Assembly (NCBI GenBank): GCA_963843755.1
Contig: CAWJLS010000012.1
Coordinates: 186,001-250,000, forward strand
DNA length: 64,000 nucleotides
DNA from: CAWJLS01 sp963843755
GTDB taxonomy: Bacteria > Acidobacteriota > Thermoanaerobaculia > Multivoradales > DATKCC01
Direction: 5' to 3'
Part shown: positions 48,000 to 56,984 of the stretch, one piece after another
Layout of the letters: each line of letters starts with the position of its first letter
Numbering within the stretch: position 1 is the first letter of the stretch
Notes under the pieces: model-generated
Told to the model about the DNA's origin: nothing
Databases searched by the model: none
What the model saw: only the letters and a program-made list of their open reading frames with translations
Translations under genes and position numbers: made by a program

Positions 48000-48455
48000 A
48001 TGCTGAGGAAGCGCGCCATCCGCTCGCTCCTGGTCGAGCAGGTCGCCGGCCTTCGCCCTTTCGCTCCGCCGCCGGCGGACGACGCGAGCTCGGAGGAAAA
48101 GACCGCCGGGGGACCTCCCCCCGGCGGCGCCTCCGCCCGCTCGGCGCCCGCCGAGCCTCTCCCCGGAGCCTCTGACCCCAACGATCCGCTGGGCCTCCAG
48201 GAAGAGCTGGACGCCCAGATCGAAGCCCTCCATCGGGCCGAACGGCGCGCCAAGCTGGCCGTCGCCTTCGACTGGGTCGCCCTGGCGGTGCTGTTCCTGT
48301 TCCGCGACACCGCCACCCCCTTCCTGCCCTTCGACGGCACCGTCGAAACGATCTTCACCGTCGGCGTCCTGATCGTCGCCGTCCACTCCGGCTTCCGCCT
48401 CGGCCAGCTCGAGAAGTACCGCGCGGTGACGCGCACCCACGAAGAGGTCCGCTGA
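48000..48455 (+). CDS. Small membrane protein with two predicted helices
   Basis: This encodes 151 residues. The first 70 are hydrophilic and Pro/Ala/Gly-rich. A short coiled coil (LQEELDAQIEALHRAERRAK) leads into two hydrophobic segments, AFDWVALAVLFLFR and TIFTVGVLIVAVHSGFRLGQ. It lies 60 bases downstream of the FKBP gene with a GGAGAC ribosome binding site. No family is recognised. Confidence 0.6.
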   Translation: MLRKRAIRSLLVEQVAGLRPFAPPPADDASSEEKTAGGPPPGGASARSAPAEPLPGASDPNDPLGLQEELDAQIEALHRAERRAKLAVAFDWVALAVLFLFRDTATPFLPFDGTVETIFTVGVLIVAVHSGFRLGQLEKYRAVTRTHEEVR

Positions 48456-48510
48456 GCCGCGGCCCCCAGACTCCCCGGACAGCGCTCCCCGGACGGCGCT
48501 CCGACCGACG

Positions 48511-48550
48511 AAAAGGGGCGCGGCCGGAGGACCGGGCCCCCGACCGCGCC
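48511..48550 (-). terminator. Rho-independent-like terminator of the sigma/VWA operon
   Basis: On the minus strand the stem GGCGCGGTCGG pairs with CCGGCCGCGCC (48540-48550 with 48517-48527, one G-T-type mismatch) and is followed by CCTTTTCGTCGG. It lies 30 bases past the stop of the VWA gene. Confidence 0.6.
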
Positions 48551-48579
48551 TTGCGCACGGGACAGTGCGCGCCGGTCGT

Positions 48580-51081
48580 CTACCGCCTCGGCGCCTCCCC
48601 GCCGGGCCCGGAATCCTGCTCCGGCGGGGGCTCTGCGCCCTGCCGCGCCCGGTCGGCCAGCCGGGCCGCCCGGCCGATGGTGGTGACCAGCTCGGCGACG
48701 TCGAGCCGTCCGGGGAAGTCCGCCGACACCTTCTGCGCCCTGCGGAAGAGCTCGTCCAGGTCGGTCTCCCGGGCCCAGTACGTGCCCTTGAGCGCCTCGG
48801 CCAGCTCGGCCACCACCGAGGCCAGCCGCAGCGACGGCGGCGCCTCGGACCAGCCTCCGGCCAGGTCGCCGACGGCCACCGGCAGGGCCATCTCCTCCAC
48901 CTTGCCGGTCGCCACGCTCTGCCAGCGCAGGTGGAGCGTCGCCGCCGTCCGGCCGCGGTCCCGGCGCGGGTCGATGCCGTCGCGCAGCTTGACCTCGTAG
49001 AGGGCGGTCACCGTGTGCCCGGCCCCCACCTCGCCGGCGTCGACCGTGTCGTCACGGAACTTCTCGTCCGGCACGTCGCGGTTCTCGTAGCCGAGCAGCC
49101 GATAGCGGGCGATCACCTGCGGGTCGACCTCGACCTGCACCTTGGCGTCGCGGGCGACGGTCTGGAGGGTGCCGGTCAGGTTCTCGACGAACACCCGCCG
49201 CGCCTCGTCCAGGTCGTCGACGTAGGCGTACATGCCGTCGCCACGGTCGGCGAGCTGCTCCATCAGCGTGTCGTTGTAGTTGCCCATGCCGAAGCCGACG
49301 GTGGTCAGCTCGATGCCGTCGCGGGCGGCGTCACCGATCCGGCCGAGGATCGACTCCGGACCCGTGCGGCCGACGTTGGCGACGCCGTCCGAGCACAGGA
49401 TGACCCGGTTGATCGCCCCGGGCCGGAACGCCCGGCGAGCCACGTCGTAGGCCAGCACCAGGCCCTCCTCCGCGTTGGTGGCACCCTCCGGCACCAGGCG
49501 GCCGATCGCCGAGCGGATCGCCTCGAGATCGCCGGTCGGCTCGAGCACCACGTGGCCGAACGAGCCGTAGACCACCAGCGCCACCCGGTCGTCCGGCCGG
49601 AGCTGGTCGAGCAGCAGAGAGAGCGACTTGCGCACCAGGCCGAGCCGGTTCTCCGCCGCCATCGAGCCGGAGACGTCGACCACGAAGGTCAGCACCGCCG
49701 GCTTGCGGTGGGTGACGTCCACCTCCCGGGCGTGGAGGCCGAACCGGAGCACCCGGTAGCGGGGGTTGTCGCGCCGGCCGGCGAACGGCGTCGCAGCGCC
49801 GTCGGCGACCACCCGGAAGTCCCCGCGCCGCGGCGCCGGATCGTCGTAGTCGAAGGCGTTGATCAGCTCCTCGACCCGCACCGCCTCCCGCGGCGGCAGG
49901 TTGCCGTCGCGCAGGTAGCGCCGGACGACGCCCCACGAGCCGGTGTCGACGTCGAGGCCGAAGGTCGAGAACCGGTCGTCCTCACTGTCGATGAACGGGT
50001 TGGTGCCGTAGCCGCGGAAGAAGACGTCGCCGTACGGCTGGTCGTTGGGCTCGGCGGTGCCGCCGGTCGACGGAGCGGTTCCGGCGGGCGCCCCGGGGAT
50101 CGAGTAGACCGCGTCCGCCGGCGGGACGAGCTTCGCCTTCGGTGTCGGTCCGACCTGGATCTCCTCGTTCTGCTGGAACTCGTAGTAGGTGGGTGAGGAG
50201 CCCTCACCCTTGGACGTGCCGATCGCCGCCATGTCGGTGATCCGGACGCCGTCGACGGAGTAGGTGTCGGGGTCGGAGCTCTTCTCGAACGCCTCGTGCG
50301 CGTCCTGGCCGCCGGGCTTCGCCCCGCCGACGCTGGCGCGATCGGTCACCACGCCGGGGGACTGGGTCGCGGTCGCCCACGGGTCGCGGGCGGTCGGCAC
50401 CCTCTCGAGCTCCTGCTGGCTCACGACCGTGCCCGCCGCGGTCTTCCGCTCGTCCAGGAGCGGAGCCTCCGAGGTGACGGTGATCACGTCGTTGACGGCC
50501 CCCTGCTTCGCCGCGTCTCCGGTCGCTTCCGACGGCGCGTTCGATGCGGTCCGCTTCGTGATCATCTCGACCCGGGCCTCGGCTTCCTGCTCTGTCCGCT
50601 GCCTCGCCGGGCCGGGCTTCGACGGGGTCGCTGCTCCAGCCTGCTCGGCGCGTCGGACCTCCGTCGCCTGCTCCGCTCCGCCAGCCTGGGTCGACTCCTG
50701 GTCCTTCGTCTCCATGGGCTCGCTCGCGATCGGCGCCGATTCGACGTCGAGGCGTCCGCTCCGGGCGGCTCCGTCCGGCTCAGGCGAGGCCAGGGCGCCG
50801 ACCGCCCCACGAGCGGCGGCTTCGCCCTCCGTTCGGTCGCGCACTTGGAGCGCGACGACTCCGGCGCCGACGGCGAGCACCACCGAGGCGGCGGCCAGCC
50901 AGACGCGACGGCGGCCGAAGCCTCTGGAGCTCTCGGCGAGCGCGGGCACCAGCTCGAGGGTCGGCGGCACGTCGGCCTTGATCCGCTCGGCGAGATCCGC
51001 CGGCGGCTCGAGCGACGCCGGATCGGCCGGGGGCCGGGTCAGGGCGTCGACGACGTTCGGTTCGTGGGCGTGGCGGCTCAT
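48580..51081 (-). CDS. VWA (YfbK-like) membrane protein with anti-sigma-like N-terminus and TonB-plug-like insert
   Basis: This encodes 833 residues. The cytosolic N-terminus (PPADLAERIKADVPPTLELV) and single helix at about 57-80 resemble membrane anti-sigma factors. Residues about 197-300 read like the plug region of acidobacterial TonB receptors: VTSEAPLLDERKTAAGTVVS, QQELERVPTARDPWATATQS, DTYSVDGVRITDMAAIGTSK and SPTYYEFQQNEEIQV. The rest is YfbK-like: FSTFGLDVDTGSWGVVRRYL, a VWA domain with MIDAS Asp469-x-Ser-x-Ser473 (VVDVSGSM), and a C-terminal DUF3520-like region (YRLLGYENRDVPDEKFRDDT). It overlaps the upstream ECF sigma gene by 4 bases (ATGA), so it is probably that factor's membrane regulator. 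The plug segment without a barrel is unusual. Confidence 0.88.
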   Translation of the reverse strand: MSRHAHEPNVVDALTRPPADPASLEPPADLAERIKADVPPTLELVPALAESSRGFGRRRVWLAAASVVLAVGAGVVALQVRDRTEGEAAARGAVGALASPEPDGAARSGRLDVESAPIASEPMETKDQESTQAGGAEQATEVRRAEQAGAATPSKPGPARQRTEQEAEARVEMITKRTASNAPSEATGDAAKQGAVNDVITVTSEAPLLDERKTAAGTVVSQQELERVPTARDPWATATQSPGVVTDRASVGGAKPGGQDAHEAFEKSSDPDTYSVDGVRITDMAAIGTSKGEGSSPTYYEFQQNEEIQVGPTPKAKLVPPADAVYSIPGAPAGTAPSTGGTAEPNDQPYGDVFFRGYGTNPFIDSEDDRFSTFGLDVDTGSWGVVRRYLRDGNLPPREAVRVEELINAFDYDDPAPRRGDFRVVADGAATPFAGRRDNPRYRVLRFGLHAREVDVTHRKPAVLTFVVDVSGSMAAENRLGLVRKSLSLLLDQLRPDDRVALVVYGSFGHVVLEPTGDLEAIRSAIGRLVPEGATNAEEGLVLAYDVARRAFRPGAINRVILCSDGVANVGRTGPESILGRIGDAARDGIELTTVGFGMGNYNDTLMEQLADRGDGMYAYVDDLDEARRVFVENLTGTLQTVARDAKVQVEVDPQVIARYRLLGYENRDVPDEKFRDDTVDAGEVGAGHTVTALYEVKLRDGIDPRRDRGRTAATLHLRWQSVATGKVEEMALPVAVGDLAGGWSEAPPSLRLASVVAELAEALKGTYWARETDLDELFRRAQKVSADFPGRLDVAELVTTIGRAARLADRARQGAEPPPEQDSGPGGEAPRR

Positions 51082-51710
51082 GATGCGACCTCCTCGGTCA
51101 GCTCGTCCGCGAGCAGGGCGAGGGCCTTCTTCAGACGTTTGCGAATGGCGGCTCCGGTGACCCCTTCGAGGCGCGCGATCTCGCCCACCGGCAGGCCGCG
51201 CCAGAAGCGGGCGGCGACGGTGAACCGCAGGTCGTCGGGGAGGGAATGGACGGCGCGGCGGACCGAACGGTCGCCGTCCGAACGGGCCGAGACCTCGTCC
51301 GGGCCGGGCGCCGGGTCGTCGAGCGTCCGGGCGGTCTCGTCCGGAAGCGGCTCGAGCCGGCGCGGGCCGCGCCGATGGCTCAGGAAGGTGGTGTAGGCGA
51401 TCCGGTAGAGCCAGGTCGAGAACCTGGCCCGGCCCCGGAAGCCGGCGAGGGAGGCCCAGGCCTTGCGGTAGGCCTCCTGGGTGAGATCGGCCGCGAGATC
51501 CCGGTCCCCGGACAGGCGGACCAGGGTGGCGAAGATCGGCCGATAGGTGGCGTCCACCAGCCGGTCGGCGGCGGATCGGTCGCCGGCGGCGGCGGCACGG
51601 AGGAGTCGGAGCTCGTCGTTCCGGCTGAGCTCGCTCCCCCGCCCTGACCCCGGAGGGCCCGCCGCCAGCACGGCGTCGGTCGGTTCGAGCACCCGCATCG
51701 TCGTCTCCAT
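51078..51710 (-). CDS. ECF-type RNA polymerase sigma factor
   Basis: This encodes 210 residues with region 2 (LVDATYRPIFATLVRLSGDR, LAADLTQEAYRKAWASLAGF, FSTWLYRIAYTTFLSHRR) and region 4 (VHSLPDDLRFTVAARFWRGL, PVGEIARLEGVTGAAIRKRL, KKALALLADEL). The acidic linker between them is about 30 residues. The coupled downstream gene encodes a membrane VWA protein with an anti-sigma-like N-terminus, which is its probable regulator. A second ATG at 51698 is an alternative start. Confidence 0.93.
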   Translation of the reverse strand: METTMRVLEPTDAVLAAGPPGSGRGSELSRNDELRLLRAAAAGDRSAADRLVDATYRPIFATLVRLSGDRDLAADLTQEAYRKAWASLAGFRGRARFSTWLYRIAYTTFLSHRRGPRRLEPLPDETARTLDDPAPGPDEVSARSDGDRSVRRAVHSLPDDLRFTVAARFWRGLPVGEIARLEGVTGAAIRKRLKKALALLADELTEEVAS

Positions 51711-51765
51711 ACTGCCTTAGACGACACGCGTGCCGGAAATGAAACCGGCGGCGGGCTCGAAGGGC

Positions 51766-53148
51766 TTACGAGTCGGCCAGCTCGAGCTGCACCACCGCCT
51801 CCATGTGCCCGCTCTGGGGAAACAGGTCGAGCAGCGTCAGCGACGTCAGCCGGTAGGCGCGGGTGAGCTTGGCCAGGTCGCGCGCCAGGGCCGCCGGATG
51901 GCACGAGACGTAGGTGATCCTGCGCGGACGCTTCTCGAGCAGCGCCTTCAGGACCGGCCCCTTGAGCCCCGCCCGCGGCGGGTCGGCGATCACCCGGTCC
52001 ACCCCCTCCGGAAGCCGGTGGACCCACGACTCCACCGCCGTCCCCTCGATCTCGATCGTCCCCAGACGCTTCGCCTCGGGGGAGCGGGCCCTGTCAGAGG
52101 AGGCAGGGGCGGCAGAGACCGCGGAGGTGGCCGCCCGGGCGTTGCGCCGCGCGTAGCGCACCGCCAGCCGGTCCCCCTCGACCCCGACCACCGTCGCGTA
52201 CCGGCGCGCCAGCGGCAGGGTGAACAGACCGACGCCGCAGTAGAGGTCGTAGGCCGACCCGGCCGGGCCGGAGCCGTCCGCCGCCGGCGGCTCGTCCAGG
52301 GCCGTCTCCACCAGCTTGCCGAGCAGGCCGCGATGGGTCTGGAAGAAGCAGCGGGCGTCGAAGCGGTAGGTGAACCCGGAGAGCTCGATCGAGACCTCGC
52401 CATGAGGCAGCTCGCCCACCACCGGCGCCGTGCTCAGTTGCCCGCCGTCTCCGGCCGCCAGGTCGATCCGGCTCGGCGGCCGCTCCGCGGGAGTCGGGGG
52501 CGCGTCATGGTCCGGGCTCGGCCCCGCGCCGCCGGCGGACCCTCCGGCCAACCGCCGGGGGAGCCCGGGGAGCAGATCCTCGAGCTCCGGCACCAGGATC
52601 GGGCAGGAGTCGACCGGCACCATCTCGTGGCTGCCGCGCGCGAAGTAGCCGACCCGAGGGCGCTTCTCTTCCGGTGGCCAGTCGGCGTGGAGCTGGGTCC
52701 TGAGGCGGTAGCCCCAGGCGTCGCCGGCGATCACGTGGAGATTCTCCGGCGGGCCGATCCGCCCTAGCCGGGAGAGGGTCTCCACCACGGCCTCGGCCTT
52801 GAGGCGAACCTGGAGCTTGTCGTCCAGGTGCTGGAGATCGCAGCCGCCGCAGCGTTCGAAGTAGGGGCACGGCGGTTCGCGCCGGCCCGGCCCCGGCGCG
52901 ACGACTTCGACGATCTCGCCCCGGCCGTAGTCCGGATGGCGCTCGGTGAGCCGCACACGCAGCCGGTCGCCCGGCGCCGAGCGAGGCACGAAGAGCGGCA
53001 CCCCCTCCCAACGTGCCAGCCCTTCACCGCCGGCCACCAGCTTCTCGATCGTGACTTCGACCTCCTCGACCCCGGCCAGGCGGGCGGCAGCCGACGGACG
53101 CTGGTCCTTGCCGGAGCGCGGACGCTGCTTCTTGCCGGAGTGGGTCAC
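51766..53148 (-). CDS. rlmD: 23S rRNA (uracil-5-)-methyltransferase, RlmD/RumA type
   Basis: This encodes 460 residues from a GTG at 53148 that overlaps the stop of the preceding gene (GTGA). An N-terminal TRAM-like domain (VTIEKLVAGGEGLARWEGVP) is followed by the iron-sulphur Cys set in CPYFERCGGCDLQHL and a later Cys in DSCPIL. The SAM-binding domain has YDLYCGVGLFTLPLARRYAT, VIADPPRAGLKGPVLKALLE and the catalytic ITYVSCHPAALARDLAKL. It methylates a uridine at C5 in 23S rRNA (or another structured RNA), so the exact target is inferred. RlmD versus RlmC/TrmA type cannot be fully settled. Confidence 0.88.
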   Translation of the reverse strand: MTHSGKKQRPRSGKDQRPSAAARLAGVEEVEVTIEKLVAGGEGLARWEGVPLFVPRSAPGDRLRVRLTERHPDYGRGEIVEVVAPGPGRREPPCPYFERCGGCDLQHLDDKLQVRLKAEAVVETLSRLGRIGPPENLHVIAGDAWGYRLRTQLHADWPPEEKRPRVGYFARGSHEMVPVDSCPILVPELEDLLPGLPRRLAGGSAGGAGPSPDHDAPPTPAERPPSRIDLAAGDGGQLSTAPVVGELPHGEVSIELSGFTYRFDARCFFQTHRGLLGKLVETALDEPPAADGSGPAGSAYDLYCGVGLFTLPLARRYATVVGVEGDRLAVRYARRNARAATSAVSAAPASSDRARSPEAKRLGTIEIEGTAVESWVHRLPEGVDRVIADPPRAGLKGPVLKALLEKRPRRITYVSCHPAALARDLAKLTRAYRLTSLTLLDLFPQSGHMEAVVQLELADS

Positions 53149-53978
53149 GACACGGCCTCCTCGCCGACCAGGTGAATGCGCTCGGCCAGGTCGGGCAGCC
53201 GGCGCTCCACCTCGGCGCGGAGCTGTTCGATCCGGTAGCGCCGCGAGAGGTGGTGGAGCACGATCGCCTGGTTCTCGAACCGGTCGCGCACCGCTTCCAG
53301 GAGCTCGACGTGCATGTGGCGGTAGCGCGCGGCGGCCTCCAGCCGGTCCGCGCCGATGAACGTGCACTCGATCACCAGCACCGCGGACTGGAACAGCCGC
53401 GGCTCGAGGTCGAAGACGCCACGGCCGGTGTCGCCGCAGAAGGTCAGGGCGAGCTGCTCTTCGACCCGCTCCGTGGTCTCGCCCCGCTGACGGAGCGCCG
53501 CCAGCTCGGCCCCGGCCAATCCCTGGTAGCGCTCCAGCAGATGGCGCTTGGCGCGGATCAGGTGGTAGCCGAGGCTGGGCACACCGTGGTCGGTGCGGAA
53601 GGCCTCGACCACCAGTCCCTTGCCGACGTCGACCCGGTCGCCCGGTGCGAGACCGGTGAGCTCGTAGTCGTACTCGGTCCGCTCGAGCGCCGCCCCGGCG
53701 GCGATCAGCATCTCGAGCGCCGGCACCGTCTCCTCCGGGCAGAACAGCCGCGTCGGACGGCCCTGGTGGCCGGTGCGCTGGGAGAGCACGTAGGGCACCC
53801 CGAGCGCATGGTCCAGATGGCCGTGGGACAAGAAGACGTCGCCGGCGCCGGCGACCTGGGGGGCGCCCCGGCCGGTCTCGAAGGCGAGGCCCGGAGGGTG
53901 TACCCGGAACCAGGTCTCCGCACCGGCCAGGGAGAACCCCTGGAGCGTCAGGTCGCCGAAATGGAGCTTCGAGGTCAA
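53145..53978 (-). CDS. MBL-fold RNase Z-like metal-dependent hydrolase
   Basis: This encodes 277 residues. The metallo-beta-lactamase motif DVFLSHGHLDHALGVPYVLS gives HxHxDH. Further features are TFCGDTGRGVFDL, an Asp-containing motif, VIECTFIGADRLEAAARYRH with HMH nearby, and a terminal IVLHHLSRRYRIEQL with His ligands. The fold resembles RNase Z and related phosphodiesterases. The start is inferred to be the TTG at 53978, which overlaps the upstream stop in a TTGA pattern; in-frame sequence further upstream belongs to the antisense of the neighbouring gene. Coupling to an rRNA methyltransferase is consistent with RNA metabolism, but the substrate is unknown. Confidence 0.82.
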   Translation of the reverse strand: MTSKLHFGDLTLQGFSLAGAETWFRVHPPGLAFETGRGAPQVAGAGDVFLSHGHLDHALGVPYVLSQRTGHQGRPTRLFCPEETVPALEMLIAAGAALERTEYDYELTGLAPGDRVDVGKGLVVEAFRTDHGVPSLGYHLIRAKRHLLERYQGLAGAELAALRQRGETTERVEEQLALTFCGDTGRGVFDLEPRLFQSAVLVIECTFIGADRLEAAARYRHMHVELLEAVRDRFENQAIVLHHLSRRYRIEQLRAEVERRLPDLAERIHLVGEEAVS

Positions 53979-55069
53979 ATCTCTCGGTAGATGAACCGGC
54001 GGATCGGCGCCAGGCGCTCGTCGACCGTCTGCCAGTCGCCGTCCATCCGCCAGAGGGCGGCGGCGATCGACGACAGCAGCGAGTTGCCGTCCTGGGGGGT
54101 GAAGCAGAAGCCGTAGACCTCGCGGCCTCGCCGGACCGCCAGGGTCGGCTCGGCGACGACGACCTGGGACAGGATGCGGCCGTAGTAGCCGTGGTCCCGG
54201 CCGAAGCTGAAGATCAGGTTCGCGTCCTTCTTCGCCGTCATGGCGACGCGGAGGTTCGAGCGGAAGCGCTCCACCACCTCTTCGCGGGTGATGTCGCGGT
54301 TCATCACCAGGCGGAACCAGAGCGAGTGCATGTACTGGGTGTTGACCTTGACCGCGCTCGAGAAGAGGTCGAGATCGACGCCCAGGGTCTGGAACAGGCT
54401 GTGGGCGTCGCGGGCGTGGTGGGTGCCGAAGTCGCGGTCCTTGTGGCTGCCCACCTGGGGCGACGGCACGAAGCCGGAGACCTGGGTGATGTCGTTCGCC
54501 CGGCGCATGCAGACGAAGTTCCCCTGCTCCAGGCAGTAGCCCTCCTTCGAGGCGGCCGGCTTGCCACCGCCTTCCCAGCTCTCGTCGCAGAGCGTCTTGA
54601 GCAGGGTGGTGATCGAGTGGGTGTTGCACGAGACCACCTGGATGAAACGGTCCTCGTCATAGACCAGGGCCTCGTCGTTCACCCCACGGGCGTACGGCTT
54701 GCCGAAGCCGAACTCGCTGCCCTGGGCGAGGAACCCCCGGGGGCCGCCGAGGCGCGCGTAGTGGAGCTCTTTGTTTTCGTTGCCCGCCGGCGTGCAGTCG
54801 ATGACCACCGTGGCGCGATCGAGGGCCTCTTCGGAATCGTAGGTGACGGTGTGGCCGAGCGCCTCGAACTCGTCCCGGCGCTCCGGATCGGCCGCCAGCT
54901 TGGCTCCACGGGCCATCAGGTGGTCGAGCTTGGACTTGTCCGAATGCAGCGGAGTCCGCTTGTGGAAGGTCACCTCGTCGATGCCCATCCCGGCGCGGAA
55001 ATCGGTGAACAGACCGATCAGGGGCTCGCCGATCGTACCCGTCCCGACGATGTGGACGATCTTCTTCAT
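53975..55069 (-). CDS. Archaeal-type (type II) glyceraldehyde-3-phosphate dehydrogenase homologue
   Basis: This encodes 364 residues. The nucleotide-binding start MKKIVHIVGTGTIGEPLIGL, then TVVIDCTPAGNENKELHY, FLAQGSEFGFGK, and the catalytic-type VVSCNTHSITTLLKTLC (Cys148) follow archaeal GAPDH. THHARDAHSLFQTLG corresponds to the region in archaeal enzymes that begins HHGPD. Archaeal-type GAPDH acts in glycolysis or gluconeogenesis with NAD(P). In bacteria such homologues are uncommon, and the N-terminal half diverges here. It is linked by a 4-base overlap to the MBL hydrolase, and that gene to the rRNA methyltransferase, a context unlike a glycolytic operon. A different aldehyde substrate is possible. 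Confidence 0.75.
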   Translation of the reverse strand: MKKIVHIVGTGTIGEPLIGLFTDFRAGMGIDEVTFHKRTPLHSDKSKLDHLMARGAKLAADPERRDEFEALGHTVTYDSEEALDRATVVIDCTPAGNENKELHYARLGGPRGFLAQGSEFGFGKPYARGVNDEALVYDEDRFIQVVSCNTHSITTLLKTLCDESWEGGGKPAASKEGYCLEQGNFVCMRRANDITQVSGFVPSPQVGSHKDRDFGTHHARDAHSLFQTLGVDLDLFSSAVKVNTQYMHSLWFRLVMNRDITREEVVERFRSNLRVAMTAKKDANLIFSFGRDHGYYGRILSQVVVAEPTLAVRRGREVYGFCFTPQDGNSLLSSIAAALWRMDGDWQTVDERLAPIRRFIYREI

Positions 55070-55184
55070 CGTGTCCTCGCTAGAGATTGTGCGTGGCTGG
55101 ATTGGGGTTCCGCTACGCAGCCGGGAGTCTGCGGGTCGGAACGGGTGGAAAGTACCACAGGAAAGGGCCCGCCGCAGGCCGTTC

Positions 55185-55472
55185 TCATCCCCTCGGCTCC
55201 CCCTCCGCGCTCCCCTCGGAGGCATTGTGGGAACCACCATCCGAACCGGCGTGGCGCGCACCGCCGTGCCACCCCGGATCGCGGCGCGCGAACTCGTCCA
55301 GCTCGCTCGGAACCTCGACCACGGTCCGGGTCGTGGCCGGGTCGCAGATCTCGTTCTCGCACTCGTAGGTGTAGACGTTCCACTCGTCGCGGCGCGAAAA
55401 CCCGCACAGAGTCTGGTAGGTACCGCAGTGGCCACATTTGATCGACAGGTTGCGGATGTTGATGGTATTCAT
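55185..55472 (-). CDS. Small zinc-ribbon protein
   Basis: This encodes 95 residues from the ATG at 55472. Cysteines arranged as CGHC (residues 13-16) and CENEIC (about 38-43) predict a zinc ribbon: IKCGHCGTYQTLCGFSRRD and NVYTYECENEICDPATT. The C-terminus is Gly/Ser/His-rich and probably disordered. It precedes the GAPDH-like gene by 115 bases on the same strand. No family name can be given. Confidence 0.65.
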   Translation of the reverse strand: MNTINIRNLSIKCGHCGTYQTLCGFSRRDEWNVYTYECENEICDPATTRTVVEVPSELDEFARRDPGWHGGARHAGSDGGSHNASEGSAEGEPRG

Positions 55473-55613
55473 CGGTGCGTTCGCTCGGAGCTCGTCGGGA
55501 GGCGGCGGGATCTCGGACGGTGTGCACGATTTCTGCAAGTCCGAGAGGTGATCGCGTACCGGCAAGGCTAGCAGAGCACCGCTCCGAGCCGCTCCCTGGG
55601 GGGACTGAACGCC

Positions 55614-56804
55614 ATGAGCCACCGAGATCGACCACCGCCCCGTCCGTCCACGCAGGCCGGCGGCACCCGGCTGACCCGCCTCTCCCACCTCGCCAGTGGA
55701 CCGCACGCCCTCCGCCGCACCGCGCGCCTGGCCGCTCCGCTCTGGACGGGCTGGACGGTCTGGATGGCCTGGATGGCCTGGGCGCTGCTCGCACCGCTCC
55801 CGGGGCGTGCCGCGGCCGACGACATCCCGCCCTTCGACGGGGCGCCGTCCGCTCCCGCCAGCACGTTCCAGGAGGCGCTCTCCGTCTCCTGGGCGCTCGT
55901 GCCGGTGGTCGTCCGCACCCGCAACGGCTACGCCCGCGGCCTGGACGACCAGGATTTCCGGCTGTGGGTGGACGGCCGGCGGGTGCCGATCGACGAGCTC
56001 GACCTGGGCTCGGACGCCCCGCTATCGGTGGTCTGGCTGCAGGATCTGTCCGGCAGCATGGCCAACGCCGGCAAGCTCGCGGCCGCCCGCCGGGCCTTCG
56101 AGAGCTTCCTCGCCGGCTACCGTCCCGGGGACGAGATCGCCGTCGCCAGCTTCGCGGGCGGGCGCATCCAGGTCGAGGTACCGTTCACCGACTCGCTCAC
56201 CACGCTGCGCGAGTCCGCCGCCGCCTGGCAGGGGTACGGCACCACCGCCCTCCACGACGCTGTCTCGCTGCTGCCGGACATCTCGGCCGAAGGCAGCCGG
56301 GGCAAACGGGTGGCGGTGCTGGTGACCGACGGCCAGGACAACGCCAGCCGCCTGTCGAGCGCCCAGGCGGTGGAGCTGGTGCGCCGCGCCCGCATCCCGG
56401 TCTACGTTCTCGGCCTCAGGGCATTTCGCCCCGGTTCGGGGAAATCCGCCCGGGAAGAATCGGCGGACTCGGTGCGCTACGCCGACCTGCTGTCCAGCCT
56501 GGCCGAGCGCACGGGCGGCCGCTATTTCGAGCTGACCACCGGCGGCGCGCCAGCGACCCAGCGGGCGGGACACCGGAGCGACAAGGTCGCCACGGCGGTC
56601 GACCAGATCCTGGACGACCTGCGCCTGCGCTACATCCTGGCCGTCACCACGGCCGGTGACGGGCCGTCGACCTACCACGAGATCCGAGTCGAGCTCGCCC
56701 ATCCGGAGCTCGCCGACCGGCGGGGCCGGAGCGGCCGCGACACCTCCCTGACCTACCGGCGCGGGTACTGGGGCACGCCCCCCGTCGCCCTCGCGCGGCG
56801 CTGA
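55614..56804 (+). CDS. Secreted VWFA-related protein
   Basis: This encodes 396 residues. A long basic N-terminus leads to a Trp/Ala-rich hydrophobic segment (GWTVWMAWMAWALLAPLPGR) ending in AAADDIPP. The DNA there has a 9-base tandem (TGGATGGCC). The domain follows the acidobacterial VWFA-related pattern: LVPVVVRTRNGYARGLDDQD, SVVWLQDLSGSMANAGKLAA (DxSGS MIDAS), VAVLVTDGQDNASRLSSAQA and ILDDLRLRYILAVTTAGDGP. It is divergent from the zinc-ribbon gene and shares its domain with 35997-37220. Its ligand is unknown. Confidence 0.88.
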   Translation: MSHRDRPPPRPSTQAGGTRLTRLSHLASGPHALRRTARLAAPLWTGWTVWMAWMAWALLAPLPGRAAADDIPPFDGAPSAPASTFQEALSVSWALVPVVVRTRNGYARGLDDQDFRLWVDGRRVPIDELDLGSDAPLSVVWLQDLSGSMANAGKLAAARRAFESFLAGYRPGDEIAVASFAGGRIQVEVPFTDSLTTLRESAAAWQGYGTTALHDAVSLLPDISAEGSRGKRVAVLVTDGQDNASRLSSAQAVELVRRARIPVYVLGLRAFRPGSGKSAREESADSVRYADLLSSLAERTGGRYFELTTGGAPATQRAGHRSDKVATAVDQILDDLRLRYILAVTTAGDGPSTYHEIRVELAHPELADRRGRSGRDTSLTYRRGYWGTPPVALARR

Positions 56805-56984
56805 GCCCCTCGCGCACACGCACCGGGCACGCCGCTTGAAACATCCCGGTGGCGTCGCCCCGCGGGCTCGGGATTCTTGCGCCCGCTTCGCGTCGCCGGC
56901 CGGACCGTAGACGTATACGCGGCTCCGGCCGGCGATCCACTTGGGTGCCCGATCTCGGACCCCATGCTGACCAGGAGGAGACCG

